Below, piece by piece: positions 11,873-21,717 of a DNA stretch of 64,000 nt (position 1 is its first letter; every line of letters begins with the position of its first letter). Source of the stretch: Arenicola marina (Eukaryota > Annelida > Polychaeta > Arenicolidae); NCBI GenBank assembly GCA_964019135.1, contig OZ025253.1, positions 41,732,109 to 41,796,108 of the forward strand, read 5' to 3'. The position numbers and the translations under genes were made by a program. The notes below the pieces were generated by a model. That model was not told the origin of the DNA. It did not search any database and saw nothing but the letters and a program-made list of their open reading frames with translations.

Positions 11873-12633
11873 CATTTCCACCAATACAATGCTTCTCTGG
11901 ACTGTCACGAACTGATATGACATGGATGCGCAAATGTAATACACAAGAGAGTTTATCCACTCAATCAATGCATATTTATGGCTAATAATCCATACGTATA
12001 CGTTGGGGAATACGTTTGCCGACTGACATGTTTGTCTACCTTCAAAGTTAGAGAACAGTCTTCACTGACATAACGCCGCGGCCTGGCACCGCTTCAGCTG
12101 CACCCACAAAGGTCAAGGCCGTTAATGGTGGTTAACACCGGGCCCTTGCTGAGCGAGCAAAGTTGGGACCGCGGAACCAGGCTATTTGGGACCCAGGCTA
12201 CAAATAGTTCAAATGGTGGCGGGATTCGCCAGGTGGCGCTGCATACGCATAGCGGTTGGTAGGGAAAAGTCGCATGCTCCAACATTTCTTCGCAAAAATA
12301 TGACTGCAATAATCTAGTGTTGACACACTTTCTTGATGTCAGAAGATAGAACAAGGTATATACTATACGTAAGCACTATTATTGTACGCGCCCACATTAT
12401 AATAAAAGCTACAAGCGATTCTCTACTAACGTCGAAGGATTTTAACATAGTTACCGTTGTGCCCCTAGAGAAGCGGGCTTGCCTGGGGGCACTTGCGCCA
12501 AGGTCAAAACATAACATTGCTTATAGGATATCATCGTCACGTAAAAGAGGGGAGGGGCAGAGGAGGGGAGGGGTCTTTAATAGTCCTTGTCATTTGCTTG
12601 CTTTATGGCGGGGGAGGGGGGCAGACCCTACCC

Positions 12634-12705
12634 TACCCATGAATGGCCTCGACTCCTTCGTCGTTCTCACGAGAACGACGAAGGAGTCGAGGCCATTCAT
12701 GGGTA
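12634..12705. repeat. Perfect 72-bp palindromic hairpin
   Basis: Two 35-base arms starting TACCCATGAATGGCCTCG are perfect inverse copies around a 2-base loop. The peptide beginning MNGLDSFVVL is encoded on both strands as a result. It lies just upstream of a candidate exon. Confidence 0.92.
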
Positions 12706-12724
12706 ACCCTACCCCCGCCTTTTC

Positions 12725-13052
12725 TTGGGTACACATAGCGATGATAAGGCAAATAAAGAAGAGTTCAGCAACTGTGGAATTACATGTCATCCCCTTGGAT
12801 CATACCCGGCCATGGCAGGAGCGGCACACAACGTGGCTGCCTATCGCCTACAGGACGGCCACCAGACAGGATTCCAAGACGACGGCGATCACGGTACCGG
12901 GAGATACCTGAGGTATCTACTGCAGAGACATAACATGCTGGACGTTGTTGTCTTTGTGACATGCCAAACCTCTAACAGTCAGTCAGGCCCCTTAAGGTTC
13001 AAACTGCTGGAAAGAGCACTGGAATCAGCACTGGAGGTCCTCAGACTTACAG
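12725..13052 (+). CDS. Candidate exon of an unrecognised gene
   Basis: The plus-strand sequence up to a donor-like ACAGACG|GTAAGG at about 13053 reads as coding, with stretches such as RYLLQRHNMLDVVVFVTC and KLLERALESALEVLRLTDG. A second frame just upstream (ending near 12911) also looks protein-like, with ELHVIPLDHTRPW and TWLPIAYRTATRQDSK, so a frame change near 12900 is possible. The 5' boundary is unclear. No family is recognised. Confidence 0.35.
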
Positions 13053-13114
13053 ACGGTAAGGCCTACACCACGAAGCCACAGGTATTCACAGCCACATGTA
13101 TCCTGCTGAGTGTG

Positions 13115-14075
13115 TATCCGTATCGTAGTAAATGTGCAGCGTATCGTATCCTACTAAGTATGGTATGGGTATCTGTGTCAATGTGCAGCGTCATGTATCC
13201 AACTAAGTATGGTATGGGTATCTGTGTTAATGTGCAGCGTCATGTATCCAACTAAGTATGGTATGGGTATCTGTGTTAATGTGCAGCGTCATGTATCCAA
13301 CTAAGTATGGTATGGGTATCTGTGTTAATGTGCAGCGTCATGTATCCAACTAAGTATGGTATGGGTATCTGTGTCAATGTGCAGCGTCATGTATCCAACT
13401 AAGTATGGTATGGGTATCTGTGTTAATGTGCAGCGTCATGTATCCAACTAAGTATGGTATGGGTATCTGTGTTAATGTGCAGCGTCATGTATCCAACTAA
13501 GTATGGTATGGGTATCTGTGTTAATGTGCAGCGTCATGTATCCAACTAAGTATGGTATGGGTATCTGTGTTAATGTGCAGCGTCTCGTATCCTACTAAGT
13601 ATGGTATGGGTATCTGTGTCAATGTGCAGCGTCATGTATCCAACTAAGTATGGTATGGGTATCTGTGTTAATGTGCAGCGTCATGTATCCAACTAAGTAT
13701 GGTATGGGTATCTGTGTTAATGTGCAGCGTCATGTATCCAACTAAGTATGGTATGGGTATCTGTGTTAATGTGCAGCGTCATGTATCCAACTAAGTATGG
13801 TATGGGTATCTGTGTTAATGTGTAGCGTCTCGTATCCAACTAAGTATGGTATGGGTATCTGTGTCAATGTGCAGCGTCATGTATCCAACTAAGTATGGTA
13901 TGGGTATCTGTGTCAATGTGCAGCGTCATGTATCCCACTAAGTATGGTATGGGTATCTGTGTTAATGTGCAGCGTCATGTATCCAACTAAGTATGGTATG
14001 GGTATCTGTGTCAATGTGCAGCGTCATGTATCCAACTAAGTATGGTATGGGTATCTGTGTTAGTGTGCAGCGTCC
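13115..14075. repeat. 49-bp minisatellite, about 19 copies
   Basis: Near-identical units with core AAGTATGGTATGGGTATCTG, in which single bases alternate (TGTTAATG or TGTCAATG; GTCATG or GTCTCG). It begins about 60 bp after the candidate donor, so if that exon is real the array is intronic. Confidence 0.95.
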
Positions 14076-14079
14076 CGCT

Positions 14080-15060
14080 CAATGAATGGATGCTTTGAAA
14101 TGTGCCCCCAGTGTCTCGTCCTCGTCATATCTTGCATACGCCAATCAAAATTGTGGTATGTTTCTCTTTGAATGGCCTCAGCTGTCGGTAAACAAATGTG
14201 CCCCCCCCGCCCCCCGAACCCACTTGGTCCTGCCCTGCTTTTTTTTTAGCATAGAAGCAGGCATGGTAATCAGATTGACTGCTGCTCGCGACCAGCGGCC
14301 AACTCTGGCTCGGTGTTATTCCCCGTCATCATGGTTATATCTCTCTAACGTACGTCTCTCTTCTTCAGTCGCTCAATAATGTACAATTAAAGTCAGGTAA
14401 AGTGCCTGATATCCGTCCCGTGATCTTTCACTCCCCAATTATTACAGGCTAAACCGCCAGTGTGCACATCGACTGTACGGCTATTGCTCATGTATGTTCC
14501 ATGTGACTTCAAAGTTACCTCGCCTGTGTTAAGCGCTCCACTTCCATTATAAACGCTTAAATACCCCTCAGCGAACCTGCCCAAGCGTAGTGAGACCACA
14601 CCTGACCGATCAACTCTCACACATCTATTTCCATGTCCACCCCCAACTCTCGTCTCTCCCGACTCCCCTCACCAACCCACCCCCCATTTTTCTTACTCAT
14701 GTTGCCGCGAATACAAGGCACCAACTGGTTCCCCGTATGTTCAACACGGGTGAACCAAACTGTATATATATTTATGCTTATGCGCAGGGTACAATTATGT
14801 ATCTTTAATTTATTAACGCTTACATTTTATCTTATATATGATAAGTCAACTATACTTTTCATATGTTAGAGACGGATAATGACGGTGTCATTTTACAATA
14901 ATTTGGTGGTTTAAATACAAACTCGTTTATTGAAACCCTGAAGATGACCGGTGATGACGCAGAGCATGTTAACTCTTAATATTAATATTGTTAATATTAT
15001 ATTTTCACTTCATCGCATCACTTTCGCGTTGGTCCCATTGGGGAAATGAAAGTATTGTTT
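14080..15060. other. Mostly non-coding, one possible terminal exon
   Basis: Apart from the candidate exon at 14393-14624 on the minus strand, I see no gene in this stretch. Confidence 0.45.
14393..14624 (-). CDS. Possible last exon of the myristoylated-protein gene
   Basis: An open minus-strand frame runs from an AG|A boundary at 14624 to a TGA at 14395-14393. It contains SLRLGRFAEGYLSVYNGSG and KSHGTYMSNSRTVDVHTGG. Its phase fits the donor at 18948. Against it, the sequence before the acceptor is purine-rich rather than pyrimidine-rich and no family is recognised. If it is right, the LINE at 15.1-18.5 kb lies in the intron, antisense to the gene. Confidence 0.25.
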
Positions 15061-15089
15061 CTGCTTTTATTTAATGCCTGTGAATGTAA

Positions 15090-16138
15090 ATGATTTTTTT
15101 GCAACAGTTAGGAGGAGCAATCCCAGTTAATGGTAATATTCGAGATGTAGACCCTGCTAACCAATATGTTCAGCATTCTCCCTATTATGAGTTAAATCAA
15201 CTGGATCCTGTTCTGCAAAACAGGACCGGTGACTTTTCCATCCTTAGTATGAATGTGACCAGCATCAATGCTACGATCGATGAACTTCAAATAATGATTG
15301 ATATGTTATGCAAGAAAAGTATTAAATTTTCCGCTTTATGCATGCAAGAGTCATGGTTAAGCGACATGTCAGATACATCCCTATTACATATTGATGGATA
15401 TACGCTTATATCCAAAGGTAAAACTTGCAGTGAGCATGGTGGGCTAATGATATATTTAAAAGATACGCTAAGCTTCTCGGTTTTAGATATTCCAATTGAC
15501 TCCTATTTCCTATTGAAATTTGGGAAGGTCAGTTTATACAGGTAATGGAAACTGATAGAACTATTATACTGGGAAATATATATAGGCCGCCATGCGACGT
15601 GAACGAGAATTACTCGACATTTATCGAGGAATTTTCTAAAATACTATCTCTCTTTGAGAGAAAGAGCGGTCAATTATTAGTAACTGGAGATTTCAATATT
15701 GACTTGCATCAAATTCATGAAAAAGCTGCATTTAGTAATTATTTTGACAGTATCACATCCCTTGGGTTCTTTCCAAAGATTACATTTCCAACAAGACTTT
15801 CAAAGTATAAAGGAACCCTTATAGATAATTATCTGGTACGAATCTCCCCTGTCATGCAGTCTGCTGTTTCTGGTATTTTAGTGAAATCAATATCAGACCA
15901 TTTCCCGTATTTTGTCAGTCTAGACATACAGCAGAAGGCAACGAGAAAATCTCCCGCATATGTCACAATTAGAAATAATAATCCTGCTGCAATTAAATTG
16001 TTTTCAGATCACGTGGAAGGTTTAGATGTGTTTAGTAGACTAAACCATGAATTGGGAACGGATCCTAACCCAAACTACGATATGTTACAGGATATCTTAG
16101 TAAAATCCAAAGATACTTTTTGTCGGATAAAGTTGTGA
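15090..16138 (+). pseudogene. LINE endonuclease region
   Basis: The first frame (ATG at 15090 to 15545) has SILSMNVTSI and CMQESWLSD, the Asn and Glu motifs of APE-type endonucleases. The next frame (15545-16138) has LLVTGDFNIDL and SISDHFPYF, the catalytic Asp/Asn and the SDH motif. The change of frame lies near 15530-15550. Confidence 0.88.
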
Positions 16139-16473
16139 AGTTTAATAAAAGAAAGCATAAAAAGTCAAACTGGATTTTGAAAGGTATCATCAAATCTATT
16201 GCATTCAAGGATCGATTGTATAAGAAACTTAAGATGACTCCGCCTACTAGTTCACAATATAATACGTTAAACGTAAATTTTAAAACGTATAATAATACTT
16301 TAAAACAATGTATCCGTACTGCAAAAAAAAACTACTATTATAATTACTTCGATAAGTGTAAGGGGGATATAAAAAAAACGTGGCAAGCAATTAACCCAGT
16401 CCTGAATTATAACAATAGGGCGAAGAATAAATCATTGCCGGAAGAATTTAACATAAATGGAGAACTTAAGTAG
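16120..16473 (+). pseudogene. LINE linker between endonuclease and RT
   Basis: A Lys-rich frame with WILKGIIKSIAFKDRLYKK and KTWQAINPVLN, the usual linker of Jockey/CR1 elements. It includes a run of nine A at 16323 that is prone to slippage. Confidence 0.8.
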
Positions 16474-16629
16474 TCGTAACAAATACTTTTAATGCATTCT
16501 TCTCTTCTGTTGGTTCGACAGCCTGTGATGGACTTCAAACTGAAGACCATCCCTCTTTTTCTCCATACCTCGGATCACCGGTTAATTCCAAAATGAATTT
16601 AAGCTTATAGCTAAAGCAACAGTAAAAAA

Positions 16630-18157
16630 AAATCATCGACGGTCTCAAACCTAAACTAAGCACTGGGCATGATGGGCCATCTGTGAAACTACTTAAGATA
16701 CTAAAATTAAATCTAAGTGAGTCGTTAGCCTTAATCATTAATCAATCGCTATCTAGTGGAATATTCCCCAACAAACTGAAACTTGCAAATTTAACTCCTG
16801 TTTTTAAGAAAGGAAATGCTTCCAATATCGACAATTATAGACCTATCTCGGTTCTTCCTGCAATTTCAAAGGTATTCGAAAAGACTATTTATGATCAAAT
16901 CTATGACTATTTTCAGAAAGAAAAACTCTTTTACAACGGTCAATATGGTTTCAGAAAGAAACATTCCACTCAGCTTGCCGCGCTTGAATTATTTGATCGA
17001 ACTTTGCAAAAATTGGATGAGGGTGAGGTTCCTCTCAGTATGTATCTGGATTTGTCGAAGGCGTTTGACACGTTGAAGCATAATATTCTTATCCATAAAC
17101 TAAAACACTATAGTATATCTGAACCAACTATTTCTTTGCTAAAGTGTTATCTAACAAATCGTCATCAATATGTACACTTGGGAGATGTTAAATCAACGGT
17201 AACGAAAATATCTCGAGGGGTACCTCAAGGTTCTATTCTGGGTCCCTTGCTATTTATTATATGTGTGAACGACATGTCACACACTAGTCAACTATTTAGA
17301 GCCATTGTATATGCTGACGATACAACTCTGTGTAGCACATTGACTGCGTCGCGTCATCGTCTGATAATATGCTTGTTGATGACGTGTTAAATAATGAACT
17401 CTCTAAGATATACGGTTGGCTATGTGCAAATGAGTTATCAGTTAACGTTTCAAAAACCAAATTTATGATATTTTGTATGCCGCGCAAAGTTGTTAGAATT
17501 CCGCACTTGTCTATAAATAACAAACCTCTAGAGTGCGTAGATGAGTTTGACTTTGTGGGACTGACAGTTCAGAAGGATCTCAAGTGGAAAGGTCACATTA
17601 ACAAGAGATCTTCCAACATATCTAAGGTTATTGGAGTCATGTTAAGTAAAAACATACCGTACCATCCTATGTTCTGAAACTTATATACAACTCTTTAATC
17701 CTACCCCATTTACATAATAATGTTCTAGCATGGGGTTACCAAGCTGATCGTATAAGGCTATTGCAAAAAAGGCGACTCGTATCATAGCCAAGAGCTCTTA
17801 TCTTTCTCATTCAGAACCATTATTTAAACAATTTAGTATATTGAAGTTGGCTGACATAATGATTTACCACCAACTAAAATTTTATTACAAGTATCTCCAC
17901 GGTGATCTGCCAGATTATTTTTAACTGAATTGCCTATCTCTAAATTGTCGGATCAGCATAATTACAACACAAGACACAAGGATGATCTGTTAGTTACACG
18001 TGTGAAGCATAAGTTTGCCGAACAATGTTTGAGATATCGCGTTGCCAGATGTATAAACCAAATGCCAGATATTATGTTGAATAAGATTGAGACACATGCA
18101 CTAGACGGATTTTCAAAATATATCAAAAATTTAAGTATTCTCTGGAATGTCATTTAG
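16630..18157 (+). pseudogene. LINE reverse transcriptase and C-terminal region
   Basis: The main frame ends at 17390 and has NYRPISVLPAISKVFEK, QYGFRKKHST, YLDLSKAFDTL, RGVPQGSILGPLLF and the active-site YADD at 17310-17321. The protein continues in another frame at 17369-17677 (ELSVNVSKTKFMIF; FVGLTVQKDLKW) and in a further frame at 17930-18157 (HNYNTRHK, a C-terminal motif common in these elements). Confidence 0.92.
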
Positions 18158-18489
18158 TTAATTGTTATATTTGTAAAAATGATTAGGTTATTAGAGGTCT
18201 TCCTCTGTTTAAAATATTTCTAGAACTGGTCTATGTGTAAATGTTTAATTTATTTCTCGCAAGATCCCTACATTGACATACATATCAGTGTAATGTAACC
18301 CCATTACGATTAGGCGATAATTTTTGTTTCATTTTTATTTTTATTTTTTTTTGTGGCTCCTATGCTAGCGAACTTTGTGGTCTTAATTCGAGTCTCCAGA
18401 GTAAGAATGAGTTAAGTTATCACGTTGTTTTGTATTTTACGTATGTATGCATTCGATCTTAATGATATTGAATTGAATTGAATTGGATG

Positions 18490-18940
18490 GTAGACGATTT
18501 AATGATACGGGCAAAAAGCTACACGATGCACGGACACCCCCATCAATTCCTGGTCTCATGTAGTTTGTACTTCATGGCTCTCTCGCGCGTCAGATACCAG
18601 TGCGCATGATAGCCATGTATGAGGGCTAGGGCACAGGGTGAACGTTTAACGTTACTTGAAAGAGGTTAAAACATTAGTGACCAGACTTTTGAAACAGGTA
18701 CATTGTATAATTCTGGCACAACAAGTAGCACTTTTCCAGATTATTGGCGGAGATGGCTCTCGTATGCAGCTCTCCGTGAAAATGACAGGAGGCGAAATGC
18801 TCTTACATTACTTTTTTTTAAATGCGGGTGGTTGAGCGCATTATAGTTATATATACATATGGCACCAGTGCTATTGATGGCGGTGGTTAATTGGGACTGC
18901 CTATCTATTTCATTACACGATTGCTCATCGACTAACAGGT
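18490..18940. other. No recognisable feature
   Basis: Probable intron sequence of the minus-strand gene; no repeat array or exon seen. Confidence 0.4.
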
Positions 18941-18947
18941 GACTTAC

Positions 18948-18995
18948 CTCAGTTCGCTCAGCTTATGGTAGTCTGGCAAATCTTGTAGCTGTTGC
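18948..18995 (-). CDS. Exon 4 of the N-myristoylated-protein gene
   Basis: A 48-base exon with a strong acceptor (TTTTAATTTTCAG before 18995) and a near-consensus donor (CTGAG|GTAAGT at 18948). It starts in phase 2, exactly as exon 3 requires, and encodes QQLQDLPDYHKLSEL before ending in phase 2. The Leu and charged pattern suggests a short helix. Confidence 0.7.
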
Positions 18996-18999
18996 CTGA

Positions 19000-19720
19000 A
19001 AATTAAAATTCCTAAAGAATTAGACAAAGATGTTTATTTGTTTAGTGCATTTTTTTTCAATATGTTCAATGCGTGAAGAGCCCGGGGTGGAGAACCACTC
19101 TTTTCAGAGACAATTATCACACGGGGTTGGATGAAAATTGCCCCAAATGCAGATACCAGGGCGCATACCCATCACCCAGTTGTTCTGCGGCTCAGCCTGA
19201 GGCGGAACAGATGACGATATTTAACGGAGATGTGCCCACACGACCCATAAGATTATATACATTCTATTAATAACTGCAGTGCGTCACTTCTCAGAAAGCC
19301 ACACTGAAAGGTCATTGCCGCCTTGATTCAGTCCTGATTAGCAGCGTGTCGCAGCCGTAGGAATATATGAAAGAGTAACTCTACACATAGCATCTATATA
19401 TCGAGTAAGCACAAGTTATGAGGCGTGCAAGGAGGACCTGGTGAAATCTCCAACGTGACTGACAATTGCAATAATACACCCCGAAAGCATAGCCGCCATG
19501 GGGCTTTTTAACAACCTGAAACATATGCGCTTTGACCTCACAACGGCGCATCCCGGAAAGAATCGTTTGTAATTATGCCTACATGCCCGATCCTAAAGCA
19601 TCATTGTGCGCCTGGAAATATATGTAGACGTATGTCTAACCCAGATACGCAAAAGTTAAAAAAATCGAGACACCATGTGATCAAAGCACAAGCAACGCTT
19701 ATTTAATGCAACAAATATAT
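19000..19720. other. Intron of the minus-strand gene
   Basis: Lies between exons 4 and 3; no other feature recognised. Confidence 0.5.
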
Positions 19721-19725
19721 TTTAC

Positions 19726-20247
19726 CTTGTAATGTCCAACAGAGTAAGTGTCACTTCCCCATGCGACATTTTGGACAGCTCCGCGGATAGGCCATTCACG
19801 TTCCAAACTTGAATCAGTTTCGGGGCACTTTGCCACCCAGAATGAAACACAAGGAGGTCTTCTGGTTTACGTTTGATAAAAGCTGTTGCACCGTCTCGCC
19901 ATTCCGCAATGCAACCGGTCGTTACAGTTTTTAGTAGCTTCATCGCTTTTCGTGACGTAACCGACGACGCAAGCTGTTTCCCCGAGGTGATGGTGTGCAG
20001 CGTGAGGTGCGTCCTGAGCTGCACGGGATGGCCGCAGTCAGACACCGCTTCCGGCTGCCTCTTCTGGATCTTGGCACCCTGGCGCAGCAGTCGATCGAGG
20101 TGTTCCGGGTGCCAGTGCACCTGCCCGGCGCCCGCGGCGAGCAGGAACGCCGTGCAGGCAGCGCGGCGGATGGCGCCCTCTTCTTGTGGCGGATCTCCAC
20201 ACACGCGTTCGAGAGCGACTTCACCCTGGGCCAAGAGGCGCGGCTGT
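19726..20247 (-). CDS. Exon 3 (main coding exon) of the N-myristoylated-protein gene
   Basis: A 522-base open exon with acceptor ATTTTCAG before 20247 and donor TTACAAG|GTAAAA at 19726. It is clearly richer in GC than the surrounding introns. It reads RQPRLLAQGEVALERVCGD, then an Ala-rich helical part (RRAACTAFLLAAGAG), then KLLKTVTTGCIAEWRDG and LIQVWNVNGLSAELSKM, ending TLTLLDITR. No transmembrane segment or known domain is evident to me, and I do not recognise the family. Together with exon 2 the start is fixed by the MGGKSS N-terminus. The partial product is at least 199 residues. Confidence 0.75.
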
Positions 20248-20299
20248 CTGAAAATTACAATGAACCAGTTTAGTAATAATAGGCGAATATACATACACC

Positions 20300-20410
20300 C
20301 ATCGTGAGCAGCGGCCGGTCACCCACCGCGACCAGCGGCCGGTCACCCACCGCGACCAGCGGCCGGTCACCCATCGCGACCAGCGGCCGGTCACCCATCG
20401 AGATCACGGC
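20300..20410. repeat. 24-bp tandem repeat, about 4.5 copies
   Basis: Units of CGCGACCAGCGGCCGGTCAC type, followed by a G14 run. It lies in intron 2 close to exon 3. Confidence 0.92.
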
Positions 20411-20664
20411 CGGGGGGGGGGGGGGGCTGAGGGGTGTAGATATCATGTATATTTGTAACCTGTGATAGCGATGATGAGGTAGAGGAAGGCAAGGCTGAGA
20501 GAGGAAATTGCAGCATATTAAATTGTAGAGAAGAATACATATGCCGTAGGGTGAGCGGGTGCGTTAGGGAGAAAAGTACCGGTCATCTTATTTTAGTCGA
20601 CATTAAATATTGCGTTTAATGCGCACTAACGAAGTTAAGATACATAATTCGGTCGCTCATATAT

Positions 20665-20777
20665 CCCCCCCCCCCCCCCCCCGCCTCACTAGCCCCAGTT
20701 CTGTGGCTGTAGGACGGGAACAAATCTGACGGGCCCTGTCAGATATTAGCCCGTCTTACAGCCACAGAACTGGGGCT
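20665..20777. repeat. Poly-C run and foldback hairpin
   Basis: A C run of about 18 bases is followed by an inverted repeat. The arm AGCCCCAGTTCTGTGGCTGT at 20691 matches the inverse arm ending at 20777 with one mismatch in 28. An inner pair, ATCTGAC/GTCAGAT, extends the stem. It lies within intron 2 of the minus-strand gene. Confidence 0.88.
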
Positions 20778-20951
20778 CCCCCCCACAACCCACCCCACGC
20801 ACCACTCGCTGAAATAAAATGGACCAAAAAGACACACAAAACCCTCCCTTTCCATTGTGACTATTGATTTCGCACTAAGTAATCAATTCAAAAGAACATC
20901 AAATAACAGTAACAAAAGGTGATTTCTCATTTGGAAAAGCCGGTGGCTTAC

Positions 20952-21009
20952 CTTGGCTCTCGGCTCGATTTTCCTCCCATGACTGCTAGAAGAGCTGATC
21001 TCCGTTAAT
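20952..21009 (-). CDS. Exon 2 with the start codon of the N-myristoylated-protein gene
   Basis: A 58-base exon between acceptor TACTTTACAG (before 21009) and donor CCAAG|GTAAGC (20952). The ATG at 20980-20978 has G at -3 and +4, a good initiation context. It opens a frame MGGKSSREP that joins in phase 2 to exon 3. M-G-x-x-x-S is the N-myristoyltransferase consensus, and the basic residues nearby would help membrane attachment. The product is therefore predicted to be lipid-anchored on the cytoplasmic face of a membrane. Another open frame in this exon does not join in phase to exon 3. Confidence 0.7.
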
Positions 21010-21359
21010 CTGTAAAGTAATGGAATCTCCGTCTGATACAAAATTGACAAAAATTCATTGACATGCAAACATTAAAGTTGAAGAAATGTTGTCGATCATG
21101 TTTTTCCAATCGGTCACAACGGGGCCAGGGTAAAGGGGGAGGGGTGCACATGTATCAGTTAGATTGCAGATTGCGCCTCGAATGAATGTGTCTGGTGATG
21201 ACGTGACAGGGGACAACGTGTCGAGAAAAGGCATATGTCTAGAGATGTCTGGCGATAATGTGACGACAACGGCAACTAAAGTCTAAACTATAACACATTT
21301 TATCATTTCGGCAAGTCAAATACTGAAGGACTAGACACAGCTATTGCCGCCTTACTTAC

Positions 21360-21450
21360 GACTTGGCAAATCTGGGTTAGGGATACAAACGCTCGGGGTT
21401 TTATACTTTGCCTCGCCGTGCATCACGTCATGACGTCACCATGACGCGAT
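21360..21450 (-). promoter_or_regulatory. TATA/CRE promoter and short exon 1 of the N-myristoylated-protein gene
   Basis: On the minus strand there are CRE sites (TGACGTCA in the region 21424-21445), then a TATA box TATAAAACC at 21405-21397, then a donor CCAAGTC|GTAAGTAAG with the exon ending at 21360. Exon 2 with the ATG follows 350 bp downstream. The CRE sites suggest cAMP/stress-type control, an inference from motif only. Confidence 0.6.
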
Positions 21451-21717
21451 GAGGTTACAGTCTTGTATAGGTCATTAATCCGCTATTAGGCCTATACGTC
21501 GTAGGGAATTTGGTTTACTTGACGTCATCCGTTGTATCAAGGGGCAACCTGTGTCGTTCGTAACTATTTTCGCGGTAGCGGAACGTGTGCGTCAAAAAAG
21601 ACGACTAGCTAAGATGATCCGACGAAATTGTGGAGCGTTTCACTTTAGCTATGATCACAGGAGTTCTGCAGTGGTTCATCATTCATTGCAACCGTCAATG
21701 ACGTCATGTGACATCAG

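Larger units (their letters stand above)
15060..18485 (+). mobile_element. Jockey/CR1-type LINE, decayed copy
   Basis: A plus-strand non-LTR retrotransposon with an apurinic-type endonuclease, a linker, a reverse transcriptase with YADD, and a C-terminal region. The 3' end is a short run of TTGAA repeats at about 18467-18485, a tail typical of CR1/L2/Jockey-group elements; there is no poly-A tail. The coding region is split into at least six frames by indels and stops, so this copy cannot move by itself. The 5' limit is uncertain. No target duplication was identified. Confidence 0.9.
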
